A stretch of 64,000 bases of DNA. Source: QZKY01 sp963666295 (GTDB lineage: Bacteria; Pseudomonadota; Gammaproteobacteria; Burkholderiales; Burkholderiaceae_D). The notes beneath the pieces are model-generated. The model saw only the letters and a program-made list of their open reading frames with translations, was not told the origin of the DNA and ran no database searches. Position numbers and translations under genes: made by a program. Numbering within the stretch: position 1 is the stretch's first letter; each line of letters begins with the position of its first letter. This document shows, piece by piece, positions 25,778 through 35,916 of the stretch. The stretch is from contig OY762707.1 of the NCBI GenBank assembly GCA_963666295.1, positions 2,108,001 through 2,172,000 on the forward strand. Reading direction: 5' to 3'.

Positions 25778-25953
25778 GTTAAAAAAGACGTAATCGTTAT
25801 AGGGGGTTCGTGCTGTCTTGTGAGTGTTTCATAATGGGCGGGTAGTCAAAAGACATTGGGGCGCGTTTTGCATCTCATTGCGTTCATCGATTTCTTTGGC
25901 TTTTCCCAAATTTTACATTTGCACCACGTTGGATTGTTGTTATATTTACAATC

Positions 25954-26757
25954 ATGTGGATCGATACCCATTGTCATCTCGAAGCGAAGGAGTTTGCCGG
26001 TGAAGGCGACCGGTATGCGCTGACCGCCGCGCGGTCGGGCGTGTTGCAGATTGTGATTCCGTCTGTGGATTGTGCCAGTTTCGCTTCGGTAGCAGCCTTG
26101 GCGAAGCGCAATTCAAATTGTTCCTACGCACTGGGCATACACCCAATGTACGTGCCGCAGGCAGACGAGGGCGACCTCAGCACCTTGCGGAAAGCGCTCG
26201 ATCGGGCACGTGAGGATGCGAATCTGGTTGCCGTCGGGGAAATCGGTCTGGATTTTTTCGTGCCGGAACTGAAGTGGTCACCGTTGCGCGAGAAGCAAGA
26301 GTATTTTCTGGTCGAGCAATTGAAGATGGCGCGAGAATTCAATCTTCCGGTTTTGTTGCATTTGCGTCGTGCGCAAGATGTCTTGCTCAAGCATTTGCGT
26401 CGCATACGGCCGCCTGGCGGCATCGCGCATGCATTTAACGGCAGTTTCCAGCAGGCGCAGGCCTTCATCGATTTGGGTTTCAAGCTGAGTTTTTGTGGCA
26501 CGTTTACGCACGAGCGCGCGCAGCAATTACGGCGGTTGGCAACGGAGCTGCCATTGGAAACGATTGTGCTGGAAACGGATGCGCCGGATTTGCCGCCCGC
26601 CTGGCTGTCAGCGAGGCCGAACACGCCACAGGAATTGCCAAGAATCGGTGAAGCGCTGGCAGAACTTCGAGGCATGGCGCCTGAGACGTTGGCGCTGGCT
26701 ACGACCACCAATGCCCTGGCGGTGCTGCCACGACTGGCAGTCTTGATGCAGGCCTGA
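25954..26757 (+). CDS. TatD-family hydrolase, YjjV-like paralogue
   Basis: A 267-residue amidohydrolase-fold protein. Metal-binding positions are present: DTHCHL at 4-9, the glutamate in GEIGLDFF, LLHLRR, AHAF and ETDAPDLPP. It differs from the YcfH-like copy at 17226 in these motifs (HLRR for HAR, DLPP for YLTP), which fits the YjjV/other TatD subgroup. Substrate unknown. It ends 1 nt before the comEC ATG, so the two are probably cotranscribed; a DNase-type partner next to a DNA-uptake channel gene is suggestive but may be coincidence. Confidence 0.88.
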   Translation: MWIDTHCHLEAKEFAGEGDRYALTAARSGVLQIVIPSVDCASFASVAALAKRNSNCSYALGIHPMYVPQADEGDLSTLRKALDRAREDANLVAVGEIGLDFFVPELKWSPLREKQEYFLVEQLKMAREFNLPVLLHLRRAQDVLLKHLRRIRPPGGIAHAFNGSFQQAQAFIDLGFKLSFCGTFTHERAQQLRRLATELPLETIVLETDAPDLPPAWLSARPNTPQELPRIGEALAELRGMAPETLALATTTNALAVLPRLAVLMQA

Positions 26758-26758
26758 G

Positions 26759-29182
26759 ATGCGAGCCCTCGTCGCCGGTTTTGTGATCGGTGTCGTGTGG
26801 TTGCAGCAACAGGCAGCGTTGCCTGATTTTCTGATTCTTTCGGTACTTTTCGCCATATCGCTGACCGGCGTTATTCTGGTTCGAAGAAGCAGTCAAGCTT
26901 ATGCCAGCGGGCTTGCGCGCACCATTTGCGGTGCGTTATTTGGCATTATTTGGACATCCCTGATTGCCAGCCATTATCTTTCGGAGTCTTTGTCGAAGGA
27001 GTGGGAAGGGCGTGACGTGACTGTGATCGGCACGATCAACAGTTTGCCGCATCATTTTGAGCGTGGCGTGCGCTTTCATTTCAATGTGGAGCGGCTGCTT
27101 ACAGGCGCCGCCGGTGCTGCCGATATTCCCACGCGGCTGGCGCTTTCCTGGTATGCAGGTTTTGGTATGCCGCGCTCAAAAGACTTCCCGATTGTTCGTC
27201 CCGGAGAGCGGTGGCAGCTGACCGTGCGTTTGAAGCGTCCGCACGGTAACGCGAACCCGTATGGTTTTGACTATGAGGCCTGGCTGCTGGGGCAGCGCGT
27301 GCGCGCGACTGGTTATGTGCGACCGGATAAAAAGCTGTCGTACAAGAACCAACGGCTCGACGCTTTTGTTCTGGGTGCCGGTTCACTGCTCCACCGTTCT
27401 CGCGGATGGCTGCGAGACCGCATTGATGACGCGCTGCCCGAAAAAGCATACGCGGGGATGATTGCTGCGCTGGTGATGGGCGATCAGCGCTCCATAAGCC
27501 AGCGGGATTGGGAAGTTTTCAGGCGCACCAACATTTCACATCTTTTCGCCATATCAGGATTACATATCACGTTGTTTGCCAGTCTTTCAGGCGGGTTGAT
27601 GCTGGCATTGTGGCGCCGATCTTTTTTTACGCGCGCGCAATTGCCGCTCATTCTGCCTGCTCAGAAAGCTGCCGTGTTGACCGGTGCCGTGGCAGCGTTG
27701 TTGTATGCCGCCATATCGGGCTTTGGGGTACCGGCCCAGCGCAGTTTGACCATGCTGCTGGTGGTGGCTGCGGCATTGTGGTTGGGTCGCGTGACGAGTT
27801 TGACGCACGTGCTTGCGCTTGCTCTGGGCGTGACGGTGTTGCTTGACCCGTGGGCTACGCTGTGGCCGGGTTTTTGGCTTTCATTTGGTGCGGTTGCGGT
27901 GATTCTGTATGCCTCTGTTGGACGAACGCAAGATTTCTCGGGCGATGAATCCTCATGGGCAAGCAAGTGGCGCCACAAGATTAGGGTCGCCTGCATGACG
28001 CAGTATGCGATTACGCTGGGATTGGTGCCATTGACGGTGTTGCTGTTTGGGCAGATATCGCTGGTGAGTCCGCTAGCAAATGCATTGGCTATCCCACTGG
28101 TTACGCTTTTGATCATGCCGTTGGCACTGGTTGGGAGTATATTGCCGAAGCCGTTTGTCACCTGGGTGCTGACATGGGTTCATCAGTTAATTGAATGGCT
28201 TGTTGCTGCGCTTGCATGGCTAAGTGATTTTTCATTTGCTGTCTGGCAGGCTCCCACGCCCGCTTTATGGGTGGTCATGCTGGCTTTGTCTGGTACCTTT
28301 TGGATGCTCGCGCCGAGAGGGTGGCCGAGTCGCTGGTTAGGGGTGTTTTGCTGGCTTCCTTTATTTACGACTGCACCGAACCATCCGGCTTTTGGTGAAA
28401 TGTGGGTGACAGCCTTTGACGTCGGCCAGGGATCAGCTTTGCTGATTGAAACGGAAAAGCACCGCATGTTGCTTGATACCGGCCCGCAATATTCGTCACA
28501 TTCTGATGCGGGACAGCGCGTGATTCTGCCTTACTTGTATGGGCGAGGCATCCATGTGCTGGACGAGTTGCTGGTGACGCACGGTGATCAGGATCATGCT
28601 GGCGGTGCGGCATCTGTTTTGGCTGCTCTCGATGTTGGATCCGTTTTAAGCTCAATGCCAGCGGAGAACGGGTTGGCGATCAATCCAGTTTCATACCGTC
28701 GCTGCGAATCGGGGCAAAAATGGACGTGGGACGGCGTGCAATTTGAGTTGTTGTCCCCGGAAAGTGCGGATTATGCCTTCTCTGCAATGGATAATAATGC
28801 ACGCAGTTGTGTGCTGCGCATTCAGGCTGGTGATCACGCAATTTTGTTGCCAGGCGACATCGGCAAGAAACAAGAGCAGCGCCTGGTGGCGCGTTATGGG
28901 AAGGCTTTGCAGTCGACGGTTTTGCTGGCGCCGCATCACGGTGGCAGCAAAACCTCGTCGCCAGCATTTTTGCGAGCGGTAAGCCCGGAATTTGGTTTGT
29001 TTCAGGTAGGTTATCTCAACCCTTACGGTCATCCTCGCCCTGACGTTTTGGCGCGCTACCAAAAAATGGGCATAAAAATGCTGCGTACAGATGAGTCAGG
29101 TGCCATACGCCTGCACTTTTCAGCTGGGCTTGACGTTTACAAATATCGCAAGGAGGAGGCGCGCTATTGGCATCAGCGCTAA
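26759..29182 (+). CDS. comEC: DNA internalisation protein ComEC/Rec2
   Basis: Membrane channel for uptake of transforming single-stranded DNA. Length 807 residues with the usual three parts: N-terminal DUF4131/OB region, competence domain with many helices (LFAISGLHITLF and GFGVPAQRSLTM are family marks), and a C-terminal metallo-beta-lactamase domain (AFDVGQGSALLI, LLDTGP, THGDQDHAGG, LAPHHGGSKTSS). The frame is intact, so the protein may be functional; whether the organism is competent cannot be told. Starts 1 nt after the TatD paralogue. Confidence 0.93.
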   Translation: MRALVAGFVIGVVWLQQQAALPDFLILSVLFAISLTGVILVRRSSQAYASGLARTICGALFGIIWTSLIASHYLSESLSKEWEGRDVTVIGTINSLPHHFERGVRFHFNVERLLTGAAGAADIPTRLALSWYAGFGMPRSKDFPIVRPGERWQLTVRLKRPHGNANPYGFDYEAWLLGQRVRATGYVRPDKKLSYKNQRLDAFVLGAGSLLHRSRGWLRDRIDDALPEKAYAGMIAALVMGDQRSISQRDWEVFRRTNISHLFAISGLHITLFASLSGGLMLALWRRSFFTRAQLPLILPAQKAAVLTGAVAALLYAAISGFGVPAQRSLTMLLVVAAALWLGRVTSLTHVLALALGVTVLLDPWATLWPGFWLSFGAVAVILYASVGRTQDFSGDESSWASKWRHKIRVACMTQYAITLGLVPLTVLLFGQISLVSPLANALAIPLVTLLIMPLALVGSILPKPFVTWVLTWVHQLIEWLVAALAWLSDFSFAVWQAPTPALWVVMLALSGTFWMLAPRGWPSRWLGVFCWLPLFTTAPNHPAFGEMWVTAFDVGQGSALLIETEKHRMLLDTGPQYSSHSDAGQRVILPYLYGRGIHVLDELLVTHGDQDHAGGAASVLAALDVGSVLSSMPAENGLAINPVSYRRCESGQKWTWDGVQFELLSPESADYAFSAMDNNARSCVLRIQAGDHAILLPGDIGKKQEQRLVARYGKALQSTVLLAPHHGGSKTSSPAFLRAVSPEFGLFQVGYLNPYGHPRPDVLARYQKMGIKMLRTDESGAIRLHFSAGLDVYKYRKEEARYWHQR

Positions 29183-29361
29183 AGTTGATGCCGACGGGAT
29201 AACTGCGGTAGTGTGTGTCTAGCTGTTTGATGGAAATCATTTCCAGGCTGAATTCAAAGATGAAATTGCATCGAAGCGGCGCAGAATCGTCAAGAATGAA
29301 TGCAGGCGGCGTTTCATCACGGGGCATCTGTCGTCGTGTTATTTTCGGCCATTAAGAGAGT

Positions 29362-31920
29362 ATGCCAATGAGCAAGGTAGATACGGACGGACACGCGCGG
29401 GTGTCAAACCCGCTTTACAACTTGCTGCCTAGTGATATTGAAGGATTTACGTCATTGGCAGAATTGGCGTTGGATATGCGATGGTCGTGGAACCACGCAA
29501 CGGATAAAGTGTGGCGGCAGCTTGATCCGGATTTGTGGGCGGCAACGCAGAATCCCTGGTTAGTGTTACAGGCGGCTTCCCGCCAGGAAATCAAGCAACT
29601 GTTCGAAGACCCCGCGTTTTGCCAAATGGTGAATGGTCTGGTGCAGGCCAAACGTCGTCGTGCCGAAGCGCCTGCCTGGTTTCAGCAGACATACCCGCAA
29701 TCGCCCCTTAGTTGCATCGCATTTTTTTGCATGGAGTTCATGCTAAGCGAAGCTTTGCCTATTTATTCGGGGGGGCTAGGCAATGTCGCAGGAGATCAAC
29801 TCAAGGCTGCCAGCGACATGGGTTTGCCGATGGTGGGGGTTGGGCTGTTATATCAGCAGGGGTACTTCCACCAGCAAATTGACCAGCAAGGGAGACAACA
29901 AGTCGTTCAGCCGTATAACGATCCCGGCTTGTTGCCAATCACACCGTTACGCCGCCCGGACGGTGAATGGCTGCGTTTGCAGTTGGACGTTCCAGGACAC
30001 CCGATATGGATACGAGCCTGGCAAGTTCAGGTTGGCGGGGTCAGACTGTATCTGCTAGACAGTAATGATCCCGCAAATTTCCCGTTGTATCGCGGTATTA
30101 CCAGCGAATTGTACGGCGGCGGTTCAAACATGCGGCTGATGCAGGAGCTGGTTTTGGGTATTGGTGGCTGGCAGTTGTTGCAAGAGCTGGGTCTCAATCC
30201 GGAAGTCTGTCATTTGAACGAGGGGCATGCCGCACTGGTGGTGCTGGAACGTGCACGCAGTTACATGCGTGAGACCGGGCATCCTTTTGATGTGGCATTG
30301 ACTGTGACGCGGGCCGGGAATTTGTTTACGACTCATACGGCCGTGCCAGCCGGGTTTGACTTGTATAGCGTGACGGAGATAGAGCGTTGTCTTGGTGATT
30401 ATGCCGTACAGAAATTGGGTATTACACCTCGAGAATTGGTGAAGATGGGCCAGAATGGTGATGAAGATCATTTCAATATGGCTTTTCTCGCGCTTCGCGG
30501 TAGCGGTGCCGTTAATGGTGTCAGCCAGCTTCATGGCCATGTCAGTCGGCGACTGGTGAGGCCGCTTTTTCCGGGCTGGCCGGAGGATGAGATGCCGGTT
30601 GGGCATGTTACCAACGGCGTGCATGTATCGACCTGGGATTCGGCAGAAGCCGATGCGCTCTGGACGCAGGTTAATGGCAAGGATCGCTGGCTGGCACCTG
30701 GCGAAGTGCTGGAGCATGATATGGAGCAGGTTTCCGACGACGCTTTCTGGAAGTTCCGGGGCGCTGCAAGGGTGGCGCTGATTGACTATGCTCGTACCCG
30801 TCTGGCAAGGCAACGCTCCTCGCTGAGGGCTCCTGCCGAAGCAATCGAAGAGGCGCGACATATGTTTGATCCCAACATCATGACGTTGGGTTTTGCTCGG
30901 CGGTTTGCGAGCTATAAGCGCCCGAATTTATTGTTGCATGATCCGGAGCGCCTTTTGAGTCTGCTTAATCATGCTGAGCGTCCGATGCAGATCATTATTG
31001 CGGGGAAAGCGCATCCGGCTGATGTGGAAGGCCAGGAGCTGATTTATCAGTGGATGGCGTTCATTCATCGCCCAGAAGCGCGGCACAGAATCATTTTCTT
31101 GCACGATTACGACATGCTTTTGAGCGAACACCTCGTGCAGGGTGTGGACGTGTGGCTCAATACGCCGCGGCGCCCATGGGAGGCGTGTGGCACCAGCGGC
31201 ATGAAAATTCTGGTCAACGGAGGCCTTAACCTTTCCGTACTGGATGGCTGGTGGGCTGAAGCTTATCGCCCCGAGGTCGGATGGGCGCTGGGAGATGGCA
31301 AGGAACATGAAGATCATGCTTTGTGGGATGCAGCGGATGCATCGCAGCTTTATGACTTGCTGGAAAACGACGTGCTGCCAGAATTTTATACGCGCAACGA
31401 GCAGGGTGTACCCACTGCTTGGGTGGCGCGGATGCGTGAGAGCATGGCACATTTGACGCCGCATTTTTCAACATGTCGCTCAATGCGTGAATATACGCAA
31501 CACTACTACTTGCCTGCGGCAAACAGTTACCAGCAAAGAGCGCAAGACAATGGGGCATTTGGTGTGCAGGTGGTGGATTGGCAGCGCAAGTTGCAGCAAG
31601 GCTGGCATGCATTGCGCTTCGGCCAGCTACAGGTTACGACAGAACAGGAGCAGCACCTTTTTGAGGTACAGGTTTACCTGGGAGAACTCGAGCCGGAATT
31701 GGTACGGGTTGAACTTTATGCCGATGCGCGTGATGGGGAAGAATCAGTAAGACTGGAAATGACCCGGGTGCAAGATTTGGTGGGCGCGGTGAATGCTTAT
31801 GCCTATCAGGCAAGGGTGCCGGCCAATCGCCCTGAAATGGATTTCACGCCACGCCTGATGCCGCACCTTAGTGGTGTGTCAGTTCCCCTTGAGGTTGGAT
31901 ATATCTTGTGGCAGCGATAA
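29362..31920 (+). CDS. glgP: Alpha-glucan (glycogen) phosphorylase, short GT35 type
   Basis: Phosphorolysis of alpha-1,4-glucans to glucose 1-phosphate. Length 852 residues, with an N-terminal DUF3417-type segment (LAELALDMRWSWNHATDKVWRQLDP), CMEFMLSEALPIYSGGLGN, and the PLP site EACGTSGMKILVNGGLNLS. The architecture is that of the shorter bacterial/archaeal phosphorylases rather than E. coli MalP/GlgP. Start could be ATG 29362 or 29368. No other glycogen genes adjoin it. The 179 bp between comEC and this gene show nothing I can name. Confidence 0.92.
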   Translation: MPMSKVDTDGHARVSNPLYNLLPSDIEGFTSLAELALDMRWSWNHATDKVWRQLDPDLWAATQNPWLVLQAASRQEIKQLFEDPAFCQMVNGLVQAKRRRAEAPAWFQQTYPQSPLSCIAFFCMEFMLSEALPIYSGGLGNVAGDQLKAASDMGLPMVGVGLLYQQGYFHQQIDQQGRQQVVQPYNDPGLLPITPLRRPDGEWLRLQLDVPGHPIWIRAWQVQVGGVRLYLLDSNDPANFPLYRGITSELYGGGSNMRLMQELVLGIGGWQLLQELGLNPEVCHLNEGHAALVVLERARSYMRETGHPFDVALTVTRAGNLFTTHTAVPAGFDLYSVTEIERCLGDYAVQKLGITPRELVKMGQNGDEDHFNMAFLALRGSGAVNGVSQLHGHVSRRLVRPLFPGWPEDEMPVGHVTNGVHVSTWDSAEADALWTQVNGKDRWLAPGEVLEHDMEQVSDDAFWKFRGAARVALIDYARTRLARQRSSLRAPAEAIEEARHMFDPNIMTLGFARRFASYKRPNLLLHDPERLLSLLNHAERPMQIIIAGKAHPADVEGQELIYQWMAFIHRPEARHRIIFLHDYDMLLSEHLVQGVDVWLNTPRRPWEACGTSGMKILVNGGLNLSVLDGWWAEAYRPEVGWALGDGKEHEDHALWDAADASQLYDLLENDVLPEFYTRNEQGVPTAWVARMRESMAHLTPHFSTCRSMREYTQHYYLPAANSYQQRAQDNGAFGVQVVDWQRKLQQGWHALRFGQLQVTTEQEQHLFEVQVYLGELEPELVRVELYADARDGEESVRLEMTRVQDLVGAVNAYAYQARVPANRPEMDFTPRLMPHLSGVSVPLEVGYILWQR

Positions 31921-31987
31921 TTTATGTTGCCACGAAGGATTTTCTTGTTTCTTGAGGTTTGCCTGAGGGGGCGCAGGTGGTTTGCGT

Positions 31988-31993
31988 TATAAT
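31988..31993 (+). promoter_or_regulatory. Probable -10 element of the pyrG promoter
   Basis: A perfect TATAAT lies 36 bp before the pyrG ATG. No good -35 hexamer sits at 16-18 bp upstream (that region is G-rich), so the element is either weak or relies on an activator. I report it because the glgP-pyrG gap otherwise contains nothing. Confidence 0.35.
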
Positions 31994-32029
31994 TTTGGTT
32001 TCCTGCTCATGCCGTTCGGCAATTCAAAA

Positions 32030-33694
32030 ATGACTAAATTCGTATTCGTTACTGGCGGCGTTGTCTCTTCTTTGGGTAAGGGAATCGCTGCTGCATCGCT
32101 GGCCGCTATTCTTGAATCGCGTGGTCTGAAAGTCACCATCATGAAACTCGATCCGTACATTAATGTGGATCCGGGTACGATGAGCCCCTTCCAGCATGGC
32201 GAGGTTTTCGTGACAGATGATGGCGCTGAAACCGATCTGGACCTGGGTCACTATGAACGTTTCATCTCGGCAAAAATGCGCAAGGTCAACAATTTCACGA
32301 CCGGACAAATTTACGAATCCGTGATTCGCAAGGAGCGTCGCGGCGAGTATCTGGGCAAGACCGTGCAGGTGATTCCGCATATCACGAATGAAATCCAGAA
32401 TTTCATTTATCGTGGAGCGGATGGTTATGACGTGGCGCTGATTGAAATTGGTGGAACGGTCGGTGACATTGAATCCCTGCCGTTTCTGGAAGCGGCGCGC
32501 CAGTTAAGCCTGCGCGCTGGCAGGAACATGACGGTATTTGTGCATTTGACGCTGGTGCCATTTCTGTCATCTTCCGGTGAGTTGAAAACCAAGCCGACGC
32601 AGCATAGCGTGCAAAAATTGCGCGAAATCGGCATTTCTCCAGATGCACTGCTGTGCCGCGCGGATCGTCCGATTCCGGATGAAGAGCGCGCCAAGATTTC
32701 AATGTTCTCGAATGTGCCGGAGGATGCGGTGATATCCGTTTGGGATGTTGATACGATTTACAAGATCCCGCAAATGCTGCATGACCAGGGGCTGGACGAA
32801 ATCGTTTGCAAGGAACTTGGCATTTCGTTGCCGCCTGCGGACCTGGGCGTCTGGAGTAAGTTGGTCTATGCACTTGAACATCCAGAGCATCAGGTATGCA
32901 TTGGCATGGTCGGCAAGTACGTGGATTTGACCGAGTCTTATAAATCCCTAATTGAGGCTTTGCGCCATGCAGGGATTCATACGCAATGTCAGGTGGATAT
33001 CGAATATATCGATTCCGAAGAAATCGAGGAAAAGGGAACGGCTCACCTCGAAAAGTACGATGCGATCCTGGTGCCCGGCGGCTTTGGTGAACGCGGCGTT
33101 GAAGGCAAGATTGCGGCTGCCAAGCTGGCGCGTGAGAAAAAGATTCCTTATCTCGGCATCTGCCTGGGTATGCAAGTGGCATTGATTGAATACGCGCGCA
33201 ATGTGGCAGGATTGGAAAAGGCCAATTCAACGGAGTTTGACCAGAATACCGAGCAACCGGTCGTGGCGCTGATAACGGAGTGGCAGAGCCACGAGGGCAA
33301 GATTGAGCGCCGCGATGAAGATTCCGATCTCGGTGGCACGATGCGGCTGGGTGCGCAGGCTTGCGCCGTAAAGCCGGGAACACTGGCGGCTGAAATTTAC
33401 GGCAATGTGGTGACAGAGCGTCATCGCCATCGTTTTGAGGCAAACAACTTTTATCTTGAGCGTATCGAGAATGCCGGGCTGATTGTTTCTGCGCGTACAC
33501 CAACTGAAAACCTGTGTGAAATCATGGAGTTGCCGAGGGAGGGTGATCATGCGCACCCGTGGTACATGGGGGTGCAATATCATCCGGAATTTAAATCGAC
33601 ACCTCGTGGCAGCCATCCACTGTTTATGTCCTTTATCAAGGCAGCACTGGCGCATAAGTCGGCGCAAGCTGTTCATCAGGGAGACGAGGCGTGA
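32030..33694 (+). CDS. pyrG: CTP synthase
   Basis: Makes CTP from UTP, ATP and glutamine. N-terminal synthase domain starts MTKFVFVTGGVVSSLGKG with the ATP loop, and MKLDPYINVDPGTMSP follows; the C-terminal glutamine amidotransferase domain has the nucleophile in GICLGMQ and the histidine/glutamate in YHPEFKS. From ATG 32030 the protein is 554 residues, the family length; the open frame begins at a TTG at 31982 with no support. Overlaps kdsA by 4 bp. Confidence 0.97.
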   Translation: MTKFVFVTGGVVSSLGKGIAAASLAAILESRGLKVTIMKLDPYINVDPGTMSPFQHGEVFVTDDGAETDLDLGHYERFISAKMRKVNNFTTGQIYESVIRKERRGEYLGKTVQVIPHITNEIQNFIYRGADGYDVALIEIGGTVGDIESLPFLEAARQLSLRAGRNMTVFVHLTLVPFLSSSGELKTKPTQHSVQKLREIGISPDALLCRADRPIPDEERAKISMFSNVPEDAVISVWDVDTIYKIPQMLHDQGLDEIVCKELGISLPPADLGVWSKLVYALEHPEHQVCIGMVGKYVDLTESYKSLIEALRHAGIHTQCQVDIEYIDSEEIEEKGTAHLEKYDAILVPGGFGERGVEGKIAAAKLAREKKIPYLGICLGMQVALIEYARNVAGLEKANSTEFDQNTEQPVVALITEWQSHEGKIERRDEDSDLGGTMRLGAQACAVKPGTLAAEIYGNVVTERHRHRFEANNFYLERIENAGLIVSARTPTENLCEIMELPREGDHAHPWYMGVQYHPEFKSTPRGSHPLFMSFIKAALAHKSAQAVHQGDEA

Positions 33695-34545
33695 AACTTT
33701 GTAATTTCGACGTAGGACTTGAATCCCCTTTCTTTCTGATTGCAGGCCCTTGCGTACTTGAGTCGCGTCAACTGGCGTTCGACATTGCGGGTCATCTTAA
33801 AGAGATTACGGCGGAGTTGGGGATTCCTTACATTTTCAAGGCATCGTACGACAAGGCCAACCGCTCTTCCGGCAAGTCTTTTCGTGGCCCCGGTATTGAT
33901 AGCGGCCTTCAGGCACTGGCAGACATTCGCAAGGAAATTGGCGTGCTTGTTTTGACGGATGTGCATACGGAACAGGAAGTGGCGCAGGTGGCGTCAGTAG
34001 TCGATGTATTGCAAACGCCGGCTTTTTTGTGCCGTCAGACAGATTTTATCGAAGCATGCGCCAGATCGGGCAAGCCGGTGAATATCAAGAAAGGTCAGTT
34101 CATGTCACCCGAAGACATGATGAATGTGGTCGACAAGGCACGCGCTGCCGCTAAAGAAGCGGGCGTGAAGGAAGATAATTTCATGGTTTGTGAGCGTGGC
34201 GCATCGTTTGGCTACAACAACCTCGTCTCGGATATGCGTTCACTGGTCATCATGCGCAAGACCGGCAGCCCGGTCGTTTTTGATGCGACGCACTCGGTGC
34301 AGTTGCCAGGCGGGCACGGAACATCATCGGGCGGCCAACGCGAATTCGTGCCGGTTTTGTCCAGAGCGGCCGTAGCAACCGGTATTGCCGGACTGTTCAT
34401 GGAAACGCACCCCAGGCCAGAAGAGGCCTTGTCTGATGGGCCGAACATGCTGCCTTTGTCAAGAATGAAAGAAGTACTCACAACCCTCGTCGAACTGGAT
34501 CGCGTGATCAAAAAGACGGGGTTTATTGAAGCCGAATTAACATAA
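33691..34545 (+). CDS. kdsA: 2-dehydro-3-deoxyphosphooctonate aldolase (KDO 8-phosphate synthase)
   Basis: Condenses phosphoenolpyruvate with arabinose 5-phosphate for lipopolysaccharide inner core. Length 284 residues. Recognised by LIAGPCVLES, FKASYDKANRSSGKSFRGPG, LQTPAFLCRQTDF and the GGHGTSSGGQREF segment. The GTG start overlaps the pyrG stop (GTGA), implying translational coupling. eno, which makes phosphoenolpyruvate, follows after 25 nt, a conserved arrangement. Confidence 0.97.
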   Translation: MKLCNFDVGLESPFFLIAGPCVLESRQLAFDIAGHLKEITAELGIPYIFKASYDKANRSSGKSFRGPGIDSGLQALADIRKEIGVLVLTDVHTEQEVAQVASVVDVLQTPAFLCRQTDFIEACARSGKPVNIKKGQFMSPEDMMNVVDKARAAAKEAGVKEDNFMVCERGASFGYNNLVSDMRSLVIMRKTGSPVVFDATHSVQLPGGHGTSSGGQREFVPVLSRAAVATGIAGLFMETHPRPEEALSDGPNMLPLSRMKEVLTTLVELDRVIKKTGFIEAELT

Positions 34546-34570
34546 ATAACTGCAATTCAGGAGAGCAAAT

Positions 34571-35854
34571 ATGAGTGCAATCGTTGATATTATCGGTCGT
34601 GAAGTGATCGATTCTCGCGGCAACCCGACTGTTGAATGTGATGTGCTGCTGGAGTCCGGTGTGATGGGGCGCGCAGCTGTTCCATCGGGTGCCTCGACCG
34701 GAGTACGTGAAGCGATCGAACTGCGTGACGGCGACCAGTCGCGCTACGGCGGCAAAGGCGTATTGAAGGCTTGTGAGCATATTAATACTGAAATCTCGGA
34801 AGCAATTATAGGGCTTGATGCCAGTGAGCAGGCTTTTCTGGATCGTACCCTGATTGAACTGGATGGCACCGAAAACAAGAGCCGTCTGGGTGCAAACGCC
34901 ATGCTGGCAGTTTCGATGGCAGTCGCCAAGGCGGCGGCCGAAGAGGCAGGCTTGCCGTTGTATCGTTATTTTGGTGGTTCAGGGTCAATGCAAATGCCGG
35001 TGCCGATGATGAACATCATTAACGGTGGTGCCCACGCGGACAACAATCTCGATATTCAGGAATTCATGATTGTTCCACTGGGTGTGCCAAGCTTCAAGGA
35101 AGCCGTGCGCTGCGGATCTGAGGTGTTTCAGGCTTTGAAGAAAATTCTTCAGAGCAAGGGCTTGACCACGGCTGTGGGTGACGAAGGCGGTTTTGCGCCT
35201 TCTGTTGAGAGCCATGAGGAAGCGATTCAATTGATTATCGCCGCGATTGAACAGGCTGGCTACGAGCCCGGATCGCAGGTAGCCATTGCGCTTGATTGTG
35301 CGGCAAGCGAGTTTTACAGAGACGGGAAATACCAGCTTGACGGCGAAGGCATGTCGCTGTCGGCGGAGGAATTCACGAATTTGCTGGAATCCTGGTGTGA
35401 CAAATATCCGATTATTTCGATTGAAGATGCGATGGCTGAGGGCGATTGGGATGGCTGGGCAGTTGCCAGTAATCGTCTGGGCAAGAAAGTTCAGATCGTT
35501 GGCGATGATTTGTTTGTGACCAACACCAAGATACTGCGGGAAGGGATTCAGAAAGGCATAGCCAATTCGATTCTCATTAAGATCAACCAGATTGGTACGC
35601 TGACAGAAACGTTCGAAGCCATCGAAATGGCAAAACGCGCTGGCTATACCGCTGTGATTTCTCACCGTTCAGGCGAGACCGAAGATGTGACGATTGCCGA
35701 CATTGCCGTCGGCACCAACGCGTTGCAGATCAAGACTGGGTCCATGTCACGCTCGGATCGCGTTGCCAAATACAACCAGTTGTTGCGCATCGAGGAGGAT
35801 CTGGGAGAGATTGCCAGCTATCCTGGCCGCGGTGCATATTACAACCTCAAATAA
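34571..35854 (+). CDS. eno: Enolase
   Basis: Interconverts 2-phosphoglycerate and phosphoenolpyruvate. Length 427 residues. Landmarks: AVPSGASTGVREA, GGAHADNNLDIQEFM, VGDEGGFAP with the catalytic glutamate, the metal ligands ALDCAASEF, SIEDAM and GDDLFVTN, and SHRSGETED near the active-site lysine. AGGAGAG precedes the ATG. Product is also the substrate of KdsA just upstream. Confidence 0.98.
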   Translation: MSAIVDIIGREVIDSRGNPTVECDVLLESGVMGRAAVPSGASTGVREAIELRDGDQSRYGGKGVLKACEHINTEISEAIIGLDASEQAFLDRTLIELDGTENKSRLGANAMLAVSMAVAKAAAEEAGLPLYRYFGGSGSMQMPVPMMNIINGGAHADNNLDIQEFMIVPLGVPSFKEAVRCGSEVFQALKKILQSKGLTTAVGDEGGFAPSVESHEEAIQLIIAAIEQAGYEPGSQVAIALDCAASEFYRDGKYQLDGEGMSLSAEEFTNLLESWCDKYPIISIEDAMAEGDWDGWAVASNRLGKKVQIVGDDLFVTNTKILREGIQKGIANSILIKINQIGTLTETFEAIEMAKRAGYTAVISHRSGETEDVTIADIAVGTNALQIKTGSMSRSDRVAKYNQLLRIEEDLGEIASYPGRGAYYNLK

Positions 35855-35916
35855 TCCTGCCGTGCAGGTGGTGACCCGCCGTCCATGGGGTCATCGCCTC
35901 ATGGATGTTCAGCATC

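Noticed and set aside
32403..33503. 366-codon minus-strand open frame opposite pyrG
   Set aside because: It has proline/arginine/cysteine-rich composition with no domain, and lies wholly antisense to a well-conserved gene.
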